Below, piece by piece: positions 7,816 through 15,998 of a DNA stretch of 41,284 nt; within the stretch, counting starts at the first letter, position 1, and the number at the start of each line of letters is the position of its first letter. Position numbers and translations under genes: made by a program. The DNA comes from an uncultured Monoglobus sp. GTDB taxonomy: Bacteria; Bacillota; Clostridia; Monoglobales; Monoglobaceae. The notes beneath the pieces are model-generated. The model saw nothing but the letters and a program-made list of their open reading frames with translations, ran no database searches and was not told where the DNA came from. The stretch lies in NCBI GenBank assembly GCA_947585115.1, contig CANPWW010000014.1, positions 1 through 41,284 on the forward strand, in the 5' to 3' direction.

Positions 7816-7856
7816 ACAATTTTATAAAAAATTTACAAAAATTGTTGATTTTTTAT
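7816..7856 (+). terminator. AT-rich terminator after the vor/ABC-F operon
   Basis: ACAATTTT (7816-7823) pairs with AAAATTGT (7838-7845), followed by TGATTTTTTATTTT. The stem is AT-only except for one pair, so termination may be partial. Its right edge runs into the -35 box of the next promoter. Confidence 0.45.
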
Positions 7857-7873
7857 TTTGTTTAAGATATAAT
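7845..7873 (+). promoter_or_regulatory. Sigma-A promoter of the PucR-type regulator
   Basis: TTGATT at 7845-7850, a 17-bp spacer, TATAAT at 7868-7873. The region is very AT-rich. Confidence 0.8.
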
Positions 7874-7920
7874 ATGATTAGATTAATGACAGAAAATTTC
7901 ATGTTCAGGGGGTGTTGTTT

Positions 7921-9006
7921 GTGCAAGGCAGAGTATTTCAGAACACGCTTGTGCAGCTAAAAAGAGAGGTCCAGAGGACCTTGGGAGTTATCGACGACAG
8001 CGACACGATCATCGCGTGCAGCGATGAGGACAAAATAGGCAACACGGTCGACAATATTTTCACCGTGTTTTCGGCCACCGGAGAGGTTAAGACGGTAGCC
8101 GGCGCGTGCTACAAAAAGATAGAGACGTTCAGCAAGTGCGAGTATATCGTGTTCTGCGAGGGCGACGACGATGTGGCGAGAAACGCCTGCTCGTTCCTCG
8201 CGGTGAATTTCCTCACGATCAAGCAGTATTATGACGAGAAGTATGACAAGTCAAGCTTTATCAAGAATATCATCGTTGATAACGTGCTGCCCGGCGACAT
8301 ACTGTACCGCACAAAGGATCTGCATATCAGCGTTGACGGGTTCAGGGTAGTGTATCTGATCCGCGTTTCCGAGGAGACCGATCAGGGTTATCTCGACATA
8401 CTCAACAATATGTTCCCGGATAAAGCCAACGACTATGTTATCCGCATAGACGAGAAGGACGCGGTTGTTGTCAAGGAATTCCGCACCGAGCCTTCAAAGG
8501 CGGAGGTGCTGAATGTGGCTCAGAGCATATTCGACACGCTGGGCGCCGAGGCCATGATAACGCCGCTTATCGGAGTTTCCACTCTGGCCGAGAAGATACA
8601 GGATCTGTCTCAGTGTTACAGAGAGTCCCGTATCGCGCTTGAGGTCGGCAAGGTATTTGATACCGAGAAGGACATCATAAGTTATGACAATCTGGGTATA
8701 GGTCGTTTGATCTATCAGCTGCCCACCACGCTTTGCGAGCTGTTCCTCAACGAGGTTTTCAAAAAAGAGTCGATCAACGTGCTTGACAGCGAAACGATAT
8801 ACACCATCCAGAAGTTCTTTGAGAACAACCTGAATGTTTCCGAGACATCGAGAAAGCTGTTTGTCCACAGAAACACGCTGGTCTACAGGCTTGACAAGAT
8901 CAAGAAGCTCACGGGTCTCGATCTCAGAGAGTTTGACGACGCGATAATATTTAAGGTTGCCATGATGGTAAACAAATACCTCTCGTCGCAGCCCACAAGA
9001 CTGTAA
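7921..9006 (+). CDS. PucR/CdaR-type transcriptional regulator
   Basis: A 361-residue protein. The C-terminal ~60 residues form the PucR-type helix-turn-helix (YTIQKFFENNLNVSETSRKLFVHRNTLVYRLDKIKKLTGLDLREF), with the hallmark HRNTLxYRLxKI motif. The upstream part has a GGDEF-like CdaR middle domain (~170-280) and an N-terminal region of unknown ligand. Such proteins switch on catabolic genes in response to a small molecule. GTG at 7921 is taken as the start because AGGGGGTG lies about 7 nt upstream; another in-frame GTG at 7912 is inside that site. It is monocistronic, and its target is not evident from the neighbours. Confidence 0.8.
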   Translation: MQGRVFQNTLVQLKREVQRTLGVIDDSDTIIACSDEDKIGNTVDNIFTVFSATGEVKTVAGACYKKIETFSKCEYIVFCEGDDDVARNACSFLAVNFLTIKQYYDEKYDKSSFIKNIIVDNVLPGDILYRTKDLHISVDGFRVVYLIRVSEETDQGYLDILNNMFPDKANDYVIRIDEKDAVVVKEFRTEPSKAEVLNVAQSIFDTLGAEAMITPLIGVSTLAEKIQDLSQCYRESRIALEVGKVFDTEKDIISYDNLGIGRLIYQLPTTLCELFLNEVFKKESINVLDSETIYTIQKFFENNLNVSETSRKLFVHRNTLVYRLDKIKKLTGLDLREFDDAIIFKVAMMVNKYLSSQPTRL

Positions 9007-9058
9007 AAATATAAGAAAAATAAGGGTATAAATTTGTTTTAACTCAAATATGATTATT

Positions 9059-9098
9059 CGGGGCGGCTGAGGCGGCTGTGTTTTGCCTGTCCGCCCCG
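9059..9098 (+). terminator. Hairpin after the PucR-type regulator
   Basis: CGGGGCGG (9059-9066) pairs with CCGCCCCG (9091-9098), with an inner AGGC/GCCT pairing. There is no strong T-run after it (TGATTTTG), so it may be a weak terminator or a processing structure. Confidence 0.4.
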
Positions 9099-9124
9099 TG
9101 ATTTTGCGCAGTGAGGAGATCTGA

Positions 9125-9220
9125 ATGAACAGAAAAGCAGTGAAAATTACAGCGATCGTAATCGCGGCCGTATTCTTTTTGGGAATATGCGCGGGCCTTT
9201 CCGCCATGTTTTTTATGTGA
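9125..9220 (+). CDS. 31-residue single-pass membrane peptide
   Basis: An ORF of 31 codons plus TGA, with GAGGAGAT immediately upstream at good spacing. It encodes a basic N-terminus (MNRKAVK) followed by about 22 hydrophobic residues with two glycines (ITAIVIAAVFFLGICAGLSAMF), a plain one-helix membrane peptide. It sits between the PucR regulator and ctpA, 47 nt before the latter, and may be co-transcribed with it. I cannot assign it to a named family. The strong ribosome binding site is the main evidence that it is real. Confidence 0.55.
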   Translation: MNRKAVKITAIVIAAVFFLGICAGLSAMFFM

Positions 9221-9267
9221 GTCGGGGTCTGCCGATCTAAAAAGTATAATTCCCGGAGGATACGAAT

Positions 9268-10440
9268 ATGTATATTAAAAAGAAAACGCTGATACTACTG
9301 GCCGTTTTGCTGATAGTCGTAACATCGGTCACCACGATAGGGATTGTGAATCCGTTCGGGTTCACGCATTTTTTAAGTTTCCTGAAATTCAATATTCTGA
9401 CCGACGCGATCGAGGATAGATATTATACCGACGTGCCGGTTGAGGACTACGTGAACAGTGCCATATCCGGATTCGCGGAGGGCACGGGCGACCCGTATAC
9501 CGACTTTATATACGGCGAGGAGGCCGACGCCTACATGGAGGACATCAGCGGCAGCTTTGACGGTATCGGCGTATATATCGAAAACAATACCGAGGACAAC
9601 ACAATAACGGTCGTTTCGGCGATCGCCAACACTCCCGCCGAGGAGGCAGGCATAGTCAGCGGAGACAAGATCCTGGCTGTGGCGGGCGTCAGCTATACCG
9701 GAGAGCAGATGAACGAGGCTGTCAAAAACATGAAGGGACAGTCGGGAACAACCGTCGATGTGACGGTGCTCAAGGCCGACAGCGGAGAGACCGTGACCCT
9801 GACACTTGAGCGCAGGCACATAGACGTGACGACCGTTGAGTCAAAAATGATAGACGGCACCCACACCGGATATATCGCGATCTCGCAGTTTACCGAGAGC
9901 ACCGGAACGGAGTTTCGCGATCAACTGGTGGAACTAACCGACAATGGCGCGAAGAATCTGGTTCTGGATCTGCGCAACAATCCGGGCGGCTATGTGGACG
10001 CGGCGGTGGACGTGGCCTCAAACTTCGTGAAGTCCGGAGATGAGATCGTGTACACTCTCGACAAGCGCGGCGAAAAGGAGAGCTACACGTCAAAGGGCAG
10101 TCAGTATTATTTGCCGCTGGTCGTGCTGATAAATCAGGGCTCCGCGTCGTCAAGCGAGATATTGACCGGAGCGCTCAAGGACCACGGGCTCGCGCATGTC
10201 ATCGGCGAAAAGTCCTACGGCAAGGGCATAGTGCAGGAGGTATTCGAGGGCATAGACGGAATAGTGTCGGTAACGATCGCCAGATACTACACCCCGAGCG
10301 GCACCTGCATCCATGAGATCGGCATCGAGCCCGACGAAAATATACCCATGGAGCTGAGCAAATACGCCCGACTGAGCGAGCTGTCCCTCGCGGAGGATAA
10401 GCAGCTGTCGGCCGCGGTGAATTATTTAAATAACAAATAA
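9268..10440 (+). CDS. ctpA: C-terminal processing serine protease, S41 family (CtpA/CtpB)
   Basis: A 390-residue protein with an N-terminal signal anchor (residues ~5-27), a PDZ domain (~95-180, AGIVSGDKILAVAGV) and an S41 catalytic domain (~190-350). The catalytic Ser-Lys dyad is S294 in NQGSASSSEIL and K319 in SYGKG, 25 residues apart as in Prc and CtpB. It faces the outside of the membrane and trims C-termini; in spore formers a homologue triggers sigma-K activation, but vegetative roles are also common. GGAGGA precedes the start. The window holds a second, secreted S41 protease at 19558-21072. Confidence 0.9.
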   Translation: MYIKKKTLILLAVLLIVVTSVTTIGIVNPFGFTHFLSFLKFNILTDAIEDRYYTDVPVEDYVNSAISGFAEGTGDPYTDFIYGEEADAYMEDISGSFDGIGVYIENNTEDNTITVVSAIANTPAEEAGIVSGDKILAVAGVSYTGEQMNEAVKNMKGQSGTTVDVTVLKADSGETVTLTLERRHIDVTTVESKMIDGTHTGYIAISQFTESTGTEFRDQLVELTDNGAKNLVLDLRNNPGGYVDAAVDVASNFVKSGDEIVYTLDKRGEKESYTSKGSQYYLPLVVLINQGSASSSEILTGALKDHGLAHVIGEKSYGKGIVQEVFEGIDGIVSVTIARYYTPSGTCIHEIGIEPDENIPMELSKYARLSELSLAEDKQLSAAVNYLNNK

Positions 10441-10460
10441 GCAAAAAGGACGCGGATTTT

Positions 10461-10940
10461 ATGATTTTTTCAAAGATCCCGCAAAAGATAAAAGCCGTTG
10501 TTCGGCGGTTGTTTAAGAAAAGGAATAATCGCGCGGCTGAGCCTATACCGATAGAGACAAAAGCGCCGCCGATAAAGCCGCTTGATCAGCTGAGTTTTCC
10601 GGACGCGATAGAGTTCGCGCTGAGCGCCGCGGGGATCTCCGCGGACAGCGCGGGCATTGGGATAGCGCTGCCAAACGGTCTTGCGGGCGCGGAGAGCCTT
10701 ATGGACTATATCTGCCCGAGATTCAGACGAGTCGCGGTTTATACCGACGATCCGGACGCCGAGGATATTGCGGACGGAATTTACAGCAGATTCGGCCTGC
10801 CGATAATGTTGCACGGTTCAAAAGATTTCGCGCGGTGCCGCCAAACCTTGACTGCCGATATCGGCGCCGGCGCGCTGCGTCTCGGCCGCGACCTTTGCAT
10901 AATCGGCACCGATGAGAGCGGAGAATTGGTCCGCGGCTGA
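10461..10940 (+). CDS. Uncharacterised 159-residue protein
   Basis: I do not recognise the family. The first ~40 residues are strongly basic and proline-rich (KIKAVVRRLFKKRNN ... KAPPIKP). The rest (~45-159) reads as a compact alpha/beta domain with Rossmann-like features: IGIALPNGLAGAESLMDYICPRF, RVAVYTDDPDAEDIADGIYSRFGL, and a C-terminal LCIIGTDESGEL strand. There is no signal peptide or membrane helix. It lies 20 nt after ctpA, likely in the same transcript, and before the greA promoter. The upstream region lacks a good ribosome binding site (AAAAAGGACG at 11-20 nt is the best). Confidence 0.65.
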   Translation: MIFSKIPQKIKAVVRRLFKKRNNRAAEPIPIETKAPPIKPLDQLSFPDAIEFALSAAGISADSAGIGIALPNGLAGAESLMDYICPRFRRVAVYTDDPDAEDIADGIYSRFGLPIMLHGSKDFARCRQTLTADIGAGALRLGRDLCIIGTDESGELVRG

Positions 10941-10948
10941 AATTGGTG

Positions 10949-10977
10949 TTGACAATTGCTTGATATTAGAGTATAAT
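10949..10977 (+). promoter_or_regulatory. Perfect sigma-A promoter of greA-lysS
   Basis: TTGACA at 10949-10954, a 17-bp spacer, TATAAT at 10972-10977, then GGAGGT at 11026-11031 before the greA ATG at 11040. Confidence 0.9.
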
Positions 10978-11039
10978 TTACAAGTTAACTATAAGTTTAT
11001 ATTTGTATATAATTTTTAAAATATCGGAGGTAACTAAGA

Positions 11040-11513
11040 ATGGAAAAGAAACAGGTTAAGTTAACTGAAGATGGTTTAAAGCAGCTTGAGGAAGAACTTG
11101 AATATTTAAAAACCAAAAAACGCAAAGAGGTTTCGGAGAAGATAAAGGTGGCTCTGGGATTCGGAGACCTTTCCGAGAACTCGGAATATGACGAGGCCAA
11201 GAACGAGCAGGCTCAGGTAGAGGCGCGCATCGTGTCTCTTGAAAACATGCTCAAAAACGCGGTCGTTATCAGCGAAGAGGACCGCGATACCTCGATCGTG
11301 GAGATCGGCGCAAAGGTAAAGCTTTTAGACGTCGAGTTTGACGAGGAAGTGACGTACAAGATCGTGGGCTCCACCGAGGCTGATCCCGACAAGGGCAAGC
11401 TGTCGGACGAGTCGCCTTTGGGCGCGGCTCTGCTGGGAAGAAGCACGGGCGAGACTATCGACGTTGAAGCGCCCGCGGGAATAATTCAGTACAAAATTCT
11501 GGGAATTTCCTAA
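11040..11513 (+). CDS. greA: Transcription elongation factor GreA
   Basis: A 157-residue protein of usual GreA length. The N-terminal coiled-coil (~1-75) carries the tip acidic region ([17 protein letters not shown]). The C-terminal FKBP-like domain (~85-157) has [22 protein letters not shown] and the ending IQYKILGIS. GreA enters the RNA polymerase secondary channel and stimulates cleavage of backtracked RNA. It has its own perfect promoter and is followed after 22 nt by lysS, a greA-lysS pairing seen in many Bacillota. Confidence 0.95.
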   Translation: MEKKQVKLTEDGLKQLEEELEYLKTKKRKEVSEKIKVALGFGDLSENSEYDEAKNEQAQVEARIVSLENMLKNAVVISEEDRDTSIVEIGAKVKLLDVEFDEEVTYKIVGSTEADPDKGKLSDESPLGAALLGRSTGETIDVEAPAGIIQYKILGIS

Positions 11514-11535
11514 AATTTAATATACGGAGGAAAAA

Positions 11536-13032
11536 ATGAGCGAAAATAACAGGCAGACAGAAAAGGAACTTAACGAGGTTCTGAGAATACGGAGGGACAA
11601 GCTCGGCGTTCTCAGAGAGAGCGGACGCGACCCGTTTGAGGCGACGTCCTTTGACCGCAAGGACATGGCCGGCGACATAAAGGCCGACTATGAGGCATAC
11701 GAGGGAAAGATCGTCACGATAGCCGGCAGGTTGATGGCAAAGCGCGTTATGGGCAAAATGTCATTCGCCGATCTGTCGGACAGAAGCGGAAGGATACAGC
11801 TCTGCGTAAAGAGGGACGAGCTTGGCGACGACGAGTACAAGATATATAAGAAATACGACATAGGCGATATAGTCGGCGTGACCGGAGAGGTTTTCAAGAC
11901 CAAAATGGGCGAGATAACCGTCCGCGCGTCAAGCATTAAGCTGCTGTCCAAATCCCTGCGCCCTCTGCCCGAGAAGTTCCATGGCATGACGAACACCGAC
12001 CTGAGATACAGGCAGCGCTATGTCGATCTTATCATGAACGACGAGGTGCGCAGAACGTTCGAGCTGCGCTCGGTCATCATCCGCGCGATCAGAAGCTTTC
12101 TCGACGAGCGCGGCTTTATGGAGGTCGAGACGCCCATACTCAACACGATCCCGGGCGGCGCGGCGGCAAGGCCGTTTATCACCCACCACAACACGCTTGA
12201 TATAGACATGTATATGCGCATAGCGCCCGAGCTCTACTTAAAGCGCCTTATCGTGGGCGGCTTTGAAAAGGTCTACGAGATGGGACGCCTGTTCAGGAAC
12301 GAGGGCATGGACGTTAAGCACAATCCGGAGTTCACATCGGTGGAGGTATACGAGGCCTACGCCGACTATGAGGACATGATGGACCTCACCGAGGATCTGT
12401 TTAAATATGTGGCCGAAAAGGCGCTGGGAACCACCAAGCTCACCTATCAGGGAGAGGAGATCGACCTGGGCGGAAAGTGGGAGCGGCTCACCATGCTTGA
12501 CGCGATAAAGAAATACGTCGGCATCGACATGCGCGGGGCCGCGACGGCCGAGGAAGCCATAGATATGGCGAAAGCCGCCGGAGTTGAGTTCGACGACGAC
12601 GCGCCCAAGATGTCAAAGGGCGAAGTAATCAGCTATGTGTTTGAGGAAAAAGTGGAGGATCAGCTTGTCCAGCCCACGTTTATATATGAGTATCCGGTGG
12701 AGATCTCTCCGCTGGCGAAGCGCTACGCCGACAACCCCGACTTCACCGAAAGGTTCGAGGTGTTCATCACCCGCCGCGAGTTCGGCAACGCGTTCTCGGA
12801 GCTCAACGACCCGATAGACCAGAAAGAAAGGTTCATAAAGCAGGTCGAAAAGCGCGAGGCCGGCGACGACGAGGCCAACATGATGGACGAGGACTACGTC
12901 AACGCCCTTGAATACGGTCTGCCGCCCACAGGCGGCCTCGGCATAGGCGTCGACCGTCTGGTAATGCTCCTCACCGACAGCAGCTCCATCCGCGACGTCC
13001 TATTGTTCCCCACAATGAAACCTATGGAGTAA
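11536..13032 (+). CDS. lysS: Lysyl-tRNA synthetase, class II
   Basis: A 498-residue protein. An N-terminal OB-fold anticodon-binding domain (~50-155, [26 protein letters not shown]) precedes the class II catalytic core. Motif 1 is near 190-215 ([19 protein letters not shown]), motif 2 near 255-270 ([17 protein letters not shown]) and motif 3 is [18 protein letters not shown] near the end. It charges tRNA-Lys in the cytoplasm. There is no T-box or leader; expression comes from the greA promoter. GGAGG precedes the start, and a strong terminator follows at 13145. Confidence 0.96.
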   Translation: MSENNRQTEKELNEVLRIRRDKLGVLRESGRDPFEATSFDRKDMAGDIKADYEAYEGKIVTIAGRLMAKRVMGKMSFADLSDRSGRIQLCVKRDELGDDEYKIYKKYDIGDIVGVTGEVFKTKMGEITVRASSIKLLSKSLRPLPEKFHGMTNTDLRYRQRYVDLIMNDEVRRTFELRSVIIRAIRSFLDERGFMEVETPILNTIPGGAAARPFITHHNTLDIDMYMRIAPELYLKRLIVGGFEKVYEMGRLFRNEGMDVKHNPEFTSVEVYEAYADYEDMMDLTEDLFKYVAEKALGTTKLTYQGEEIDLGGKWERLTMLDAIKKYVGIDMRGAATAEEAIDMAKAAGVEFDDDAPKMSKGEVISYVFEEKVEDQLVQPTFIYEYPVEISPLAKRYADNPDFTERFEVFITRREFGNAFSELNDPIDQKERFIKQVEKREAGDDEANMMDEDYVNALEYGLPPTGGLGIGVDRLVMLLTDSSSIRDVLLFPTMKPME

Positions 13033-13144
13033 AAAGTGGCGTAAAATCGGGCTTTGCGGTAGGTTACAAGCCAGAACTTACGACCGACTTACGACCAAAC
13101 AAAGAGACTTTTCATTTAAACAAATTAATAAATAATTGAATACT

Positions 13145-13188
13145 AAAATAAACTCATGAGAAGATGTCTTGTGAGTTTATTTTTTTAT
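13145..13188 (+). terminator. Rho-independent terminator after greA-lysS
   Basis: A 12-bp perfect stem, 13145-13156 with 13172-13183 (AAAATAAACTCA / TGAGTTTATTTT), closes a 15-nt loop and runs into a T-tract. The 110 nt between lysS and this stem contain no gene that I can see. Confidence 0.85.
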
Positions 13189-13262
13189 CCGATTGTATTA
13201 TAATGTTGTCCTAATTTTCCCATTTTTACACCAAATTGTTTGGAAGGAGGTAAAGACATATT

Positions 13263-13397
13263 ATGAGTAATAATCAAAAAAAGAAAAATCGAACAAAAAA
13301 GCTTGCAGAAAAAGCCGGAGCGCTTACAGAGCTTCCCAATAGATTAGCGTTAATAACACTTGCAATCTCTATTTTCATTTGTATAATAACACTTTAA
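13263..13397 (+). CDS. 44-residue membrane peptide
   Basis: An ORF of 44 codons plus TAA. The N-terminal half is lysine-rich (SNNQKKKNRTKKLAEK); the C-terminal ~17 residues are a membrane helix (ALITLAISIFICIITL). The upstream GGAAGGAGGT is one of the strongest ribosome binding sites in the window, spaced 12 nt from ATG. The composition is more AT-rich than in flanking housekeeping genes. No family is recognised. It sits alone after the lysS terminator, convergent with the nuclease gene at 13496. Confidence 0.6.
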   Translation: MSNNQKKKNRTKKLAEKAGALTELPNRLALITLAISIFICIITL

Positions 13398-13495
13398 TAG
13401 TGCTTTGTCAAGACATAATATTTTGAAAGAAAACGAAACGCCGCATCGTTACGCGTTTTCCCTTTCATGACTGATTTTTCTGTTGTCCGCGTTCT

Positions 13496-14539
13496 CTATT
13501 CTCTCAAGAAATCGCAAAGCCTGCGGTAATTCTCGAACGCAGCCGACAGCGCTTCTTTAAGCTGCGCCGCGTTTTCGCAGGATACCTTGTATATGCCTAT
13601 CGTCATATACTTTCCGCAAGCAAGGCGTCCGGGTTTTTCAAAATTAAACTCCGTTAGGCGGTATAACTTGTTATTGTCCTTCACAACTGCGTCGCGGACG
13701 TTTTTACGGTCGCGGGCCTCTTTACATGAGCTATCCGGCTGGAGTTTAAGACAAACAAGGAATTTGCGCCCGTTCGCATCAACATACCGGCTCGATTCGA
13801 TTTGCAGATACAGATTGCATCTGACGCCTTTAATTGTCAAATTATTATAGTTGCCCGTCCACAGTCCTTCAAAGCCTCCTTTCGGATTCGGAACATAGCC
13901 GTATCCTATCGACGCGTCCCTTTCCTCGGCAAAGCCGCTGTTTTGCAAATCATCATAAAAAGCAAATGTCTGAGAAGCATCCCATTGAGCGATCGGAAGG
14001 GTTTTATAGCGGCGCGCGTTTTGATGCAAATAATATAATCGCTCATAGTAATCCAGAAAAATCCTGTTATCGGTTCTGTCCGCGAACGGCGACATTAAAT
14101 CCAATATCTGCGTCGTTGTGATTATTTGATATCCTGCCTCTCTGACCTGCGACATATCAGACTGAAACCACGTTTTATAATACGCGCCGCGCGCGGCGCA
14201 TTCGGGATATTCCCGTTTCAGAGTTTCCAAATACTTTTTTAATTGATTGTCATGCTCGCTTGTGTACGTCTTATCCTCCACGATGATTTTGTATTTAGTA
14301 TCGCCCGAAACCGCCGTAAGCAAAACGTCAATGTGCTTTACCTGTCTCTCAACGCTCTTAAGAGTAACCGGACGCCCCTTCAGTTCGGGTACGAACAGCG
14401 TAATCAGCTTAACGGCGCATTCGTTAAGAACAGCGTCTCTCTCCGCGTTCTCCAGCGCGAATGACGCCAGCCAGCAGATGAACGCGTCCTGTGAAAGCTC
14501 GCCGGAAGCATAATAAAATAAATTATTTTGTAAATTCAT
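13496..14539 (-). CDS. PD-(D/E)XK nuclease superfamily protein (PDDEXK_4 type)
   Basis: A 347-residue protein. The nuclease core is visible as D71 (KHIDVLL), then E88-D-K90 in IIVEDKTYTSEHDNQLKKY, with a trailing Q99, the order expected for PD-(D/E)XK enzymes. The N-terminus NLFYYASGELSQDAFICWL is typical of the PF14281 family, found singly or near mobile elements; the biological substrate is unknown. ATG at 14539 is preferred because GGTGG lies 9-13 nt before it; an in-frame ATG at 14554 would add five residues. The gene is divergent from a HipB-like regulator, each with its own promoter. Anti-phage or restriction function is possible but unproven. Confidence 0.78.
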   Translation of the reverse strand: MNLQNNLFYYASGELSQDAFICWLASFALENAERDAVLNECAVKLITLFVPELKGRPVTLKSVERQVKHIDVLLTAVSGDTKYKIIVEDKTYTSEHDNQLKKYLETLKREYPECAARGAYYKTWFQSDMSQVREAGYQIITTTQILDLMSPFADRTDNRIFLDYYERLYYLHQNARRYKTLPIAQWDASQTFAFYDDLQNSGFAEERDASIGYGYVPNPKGGFEGLWTGNYNNLTIKGVRCNLYLQIESSRYVDANGRKFLVCLKLQPDSSCKEARDRKNVRDAVVKDNNKLYRLTEFNFEKPGRLACGKYMTIGIYKVSCENAAQLKEALSAAFENYRRLCDFLRE

Positions 14540-14583
14540 TTTTATTTCCACCATTCTTCAATGATTAAATTATGTTAAGTACA

Positions 14584-14612
14584 ATTATATCGAACGAGTG
14601 AAAATCAGTCAA
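14584..14612 (-). promoter_or_regulatory. Sigma-A promoter of the PD-(D/E)XK gene
   Basis: On the minus strand, TTGACT (complement of 14607-14612), a 17-bp spacer, TATAAT (complement of 14584-14589). Confidence 0.8.
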
Positions 14613-14690
14613 GACAATTTCGGCAAATCTCTTTGCGGATTCTTTTGTAAATATACATAATTCTCCGCGGATTATCGGGGTTTGTTATGA

Positions 14691-14719
14691 TTGACAAGTT
14701 AAGCGCTTTATGCTATTAT
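14691..14719 (+). promoter_or_regulatory. Promoter of the HipB-like regulator with an internal palindrome
   Basis: TTGACA at 14691-14696, then TATTAT at 14714-14719 with 17-bp spacing (TATAAT at 14717 would give 20). The spacer contains the palindrome AAGCGCTT at 14701-14708, a plausible operator for autoregulation by the gene it drives. Confidence 0.65.
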
Positions 14720-14759
14720 AATTATGCAAATTTGATAAATTAAGAAATCAGGTGATAGT

Positions 14760-15098
14760 ATGAAAATAACCAAAAACGAAAATGAACAGGATATTTTGAA
14801 AGAAATTGGCGCCCGAATCAAACAGTGCCGCATATCATTAGATATTACGCAGGCCGAACTTGCGGACAAATGCGGAGTTTCAGACCGTACGGTGTTCCGT
14901 ATTGAAAATGGGGAAGACTCAAAATTTTCAAATTATATAAAAATACTGACAGAATTGCGGTTAAGGCAAAATATAGATATACTGATTCCGGAAGTACCGC
15001 CGGATTTTAAGCCGCTGTCTAAGCGGAACAAACCAAGACAGCGCGTTAGATCAAGACGTTACGCAAAATCAAGCCGGGTTAGGGGAGAAGATAAATGA
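14760..15098 (+). CDS. HipB-like XRE-family helix-turn-helix regulator
   Basis: A 112-residue protein. A helix-turn-helix (~13-67) reads IGARIKQCRISLDITQAELADKCGVSDRTVFRIENGE, followed by a stretch (LIPEVPPDFKPLSKRNKPRQRVRSRR) like the C-terminal tail of HipB-type antitoxins. HipB normally precedes and neutralises the HipA kinase, but here no hipA follows: the next gene (15347) is unrelated and only an 8-codon ORF starts at the expected place. It is therefore an orphan antitoxin-like repressor, possibly recruited to control itself and the divergent nuclease gene. CAGGTGAT lies before the ATG. Confidence 0.8.
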   Translation: MKITKNENEQDILKEIGARIKQCRISLDITQAELADKCGVSDRTVFRIENGEDSKFSNYIKILTELRLRQNIDILIPEVPPDFKPLSKRNKPRQRVRSRRYAKSSRVRGEDK

Positions 15099-15219
15099 AA
15101 GGTAATAGAGCCGGAAAATAAAGAATACACCGGAATCGAGTTTGCATGATGTATTTAAAATTCATTACGGCGCGGGCGCAGATGGGCTATAAATTTGTGA
15201 ACAATTTGGTAAATTCGTA

Positions 15220-15248
15220 TTGCAAAATAAAATTCGGTATGGTATAAT
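15220..15248 (+). promoter_or_regulatory. Sigma-A promoter before the membrane-anchored protein and ArsR gene
   Basis: TTGCAA at 15220-15225, a 17-bp spacer, TATAAT at 15243-15248. The rest of 15099-15346 contains no convincing gene. Confidence 0.75.
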
Positions 15249-15346
15249 AGAAAAGTATGCATAATATATGATCGGAATTATTGCGGCCGCGGGGCGGCTT
15301 TAAGATTTCGATTTAAATGCTGATCATCGGAAAAGAGTTGATTTTT

Positions 15347-15985
15347 ATGGACAGTCAGGCCAGAGAGGCCAGAGAGATGACAAAACAGCTGCCTTTTAAA
15401 AAGCGGCTTATAAATTTCTGGTTTTACAACAAATGGATAGTTGCCGGAGTGATCCTGGTTATCCTCACGATCGCGCTGACGATCTACGAGGTCACCAATG
15501 TTCAGTCCTACGATTCCCTTGTGGCGGTTTACAGCGGCGACGCGGTGCCCGAAGAGGTCGCGGGCAAGATACAGGCCGAGCTTACCGAATACTGCAACGA
15601 TGTCAATCAGGACGGAAATATATCGGTCTCGGTGACTCCGATGTCCGGCAGCCGCGACGACGGCAGCGAGGAGGCGGTGGCGGTCGAGACGCGCCTGATG
15701 AGCGAGCTCAATTCCGGAACCAACGACATATATATAGTCGATAAGGAATACTATGATTTTTTGATGGACAACGACTATGGCGAGTGTTTCTCGCAGGTGT
15801 ACCCGCTGAACGAAAACGGCGCGCTTATGGAGAAGATGGGGCTTTCGGGAGAGTATTATCTGCTGGTCCGCGATCTGTACCCGGCCCACGAGGGCAAGGC
15901 GGACAAGCGGGCCGCCCACAACAACGCGGTGGCGATATACGAGCATCTCGCGGGGATCGCGCATGATGACCCCGCCGCGGAATAA
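15347..15985 (+). CDS. Membrane-anchored extracytoplasmic protein of unknown function
   Basis: A 212-residue protein from ATG 15347; an earlier in-frame ATG at 15317 has no ribosome binding site. Residues ~1-25 are cytoplasmic and charged (FKKRLINFWFYNKW). One membrane helix spans ~29-48 (IVAGVILVILTIALTIYEV). The remaining ~165 residues are acidic and face outside, with alternating strands and helices resembling a periplasmic-binding-like fold (YDSLVAVYSGDAVPEEVAGKIQAELTEYC; NDIYIVDKEYYDFLMDN). I do not recognise a named family. It lies 13 nt before the ArsR gene, likely in one operon. Confidence 0.65.
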   Translation: MDSQAREAREMTKQLPFKKRLINFWFYNKWIVAGVILVILTIALTIYEVTNVQSYDSLVAVYSGDAVPEEVAGKIQAELTEYCNDVNQDGNISVSVTPMSGSRDDGSEEAVAVETRLMSELNSGTNDIYIVDKEYYDFLMDNDYGECFSQVYPLNENGALMEKMGLSGEYYLLVRDLYPAHEGKADKRAAHNNAVAIYEHLAGIAHDDPAAE

Positions 15986-15998
15986 AAGGTGATGTCAG

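Noticed and set aside
13033-13144. tRNA or small RNA gene after lysS
   Set aside because: No cloverleaf or promoter found; it only leads to the lysS terminator.
15099-15316. HipA toxin gene after the HipB-like regulator
   Set aside because: No frame of adequate length and no HipA motif; only a short protein-like stretch.
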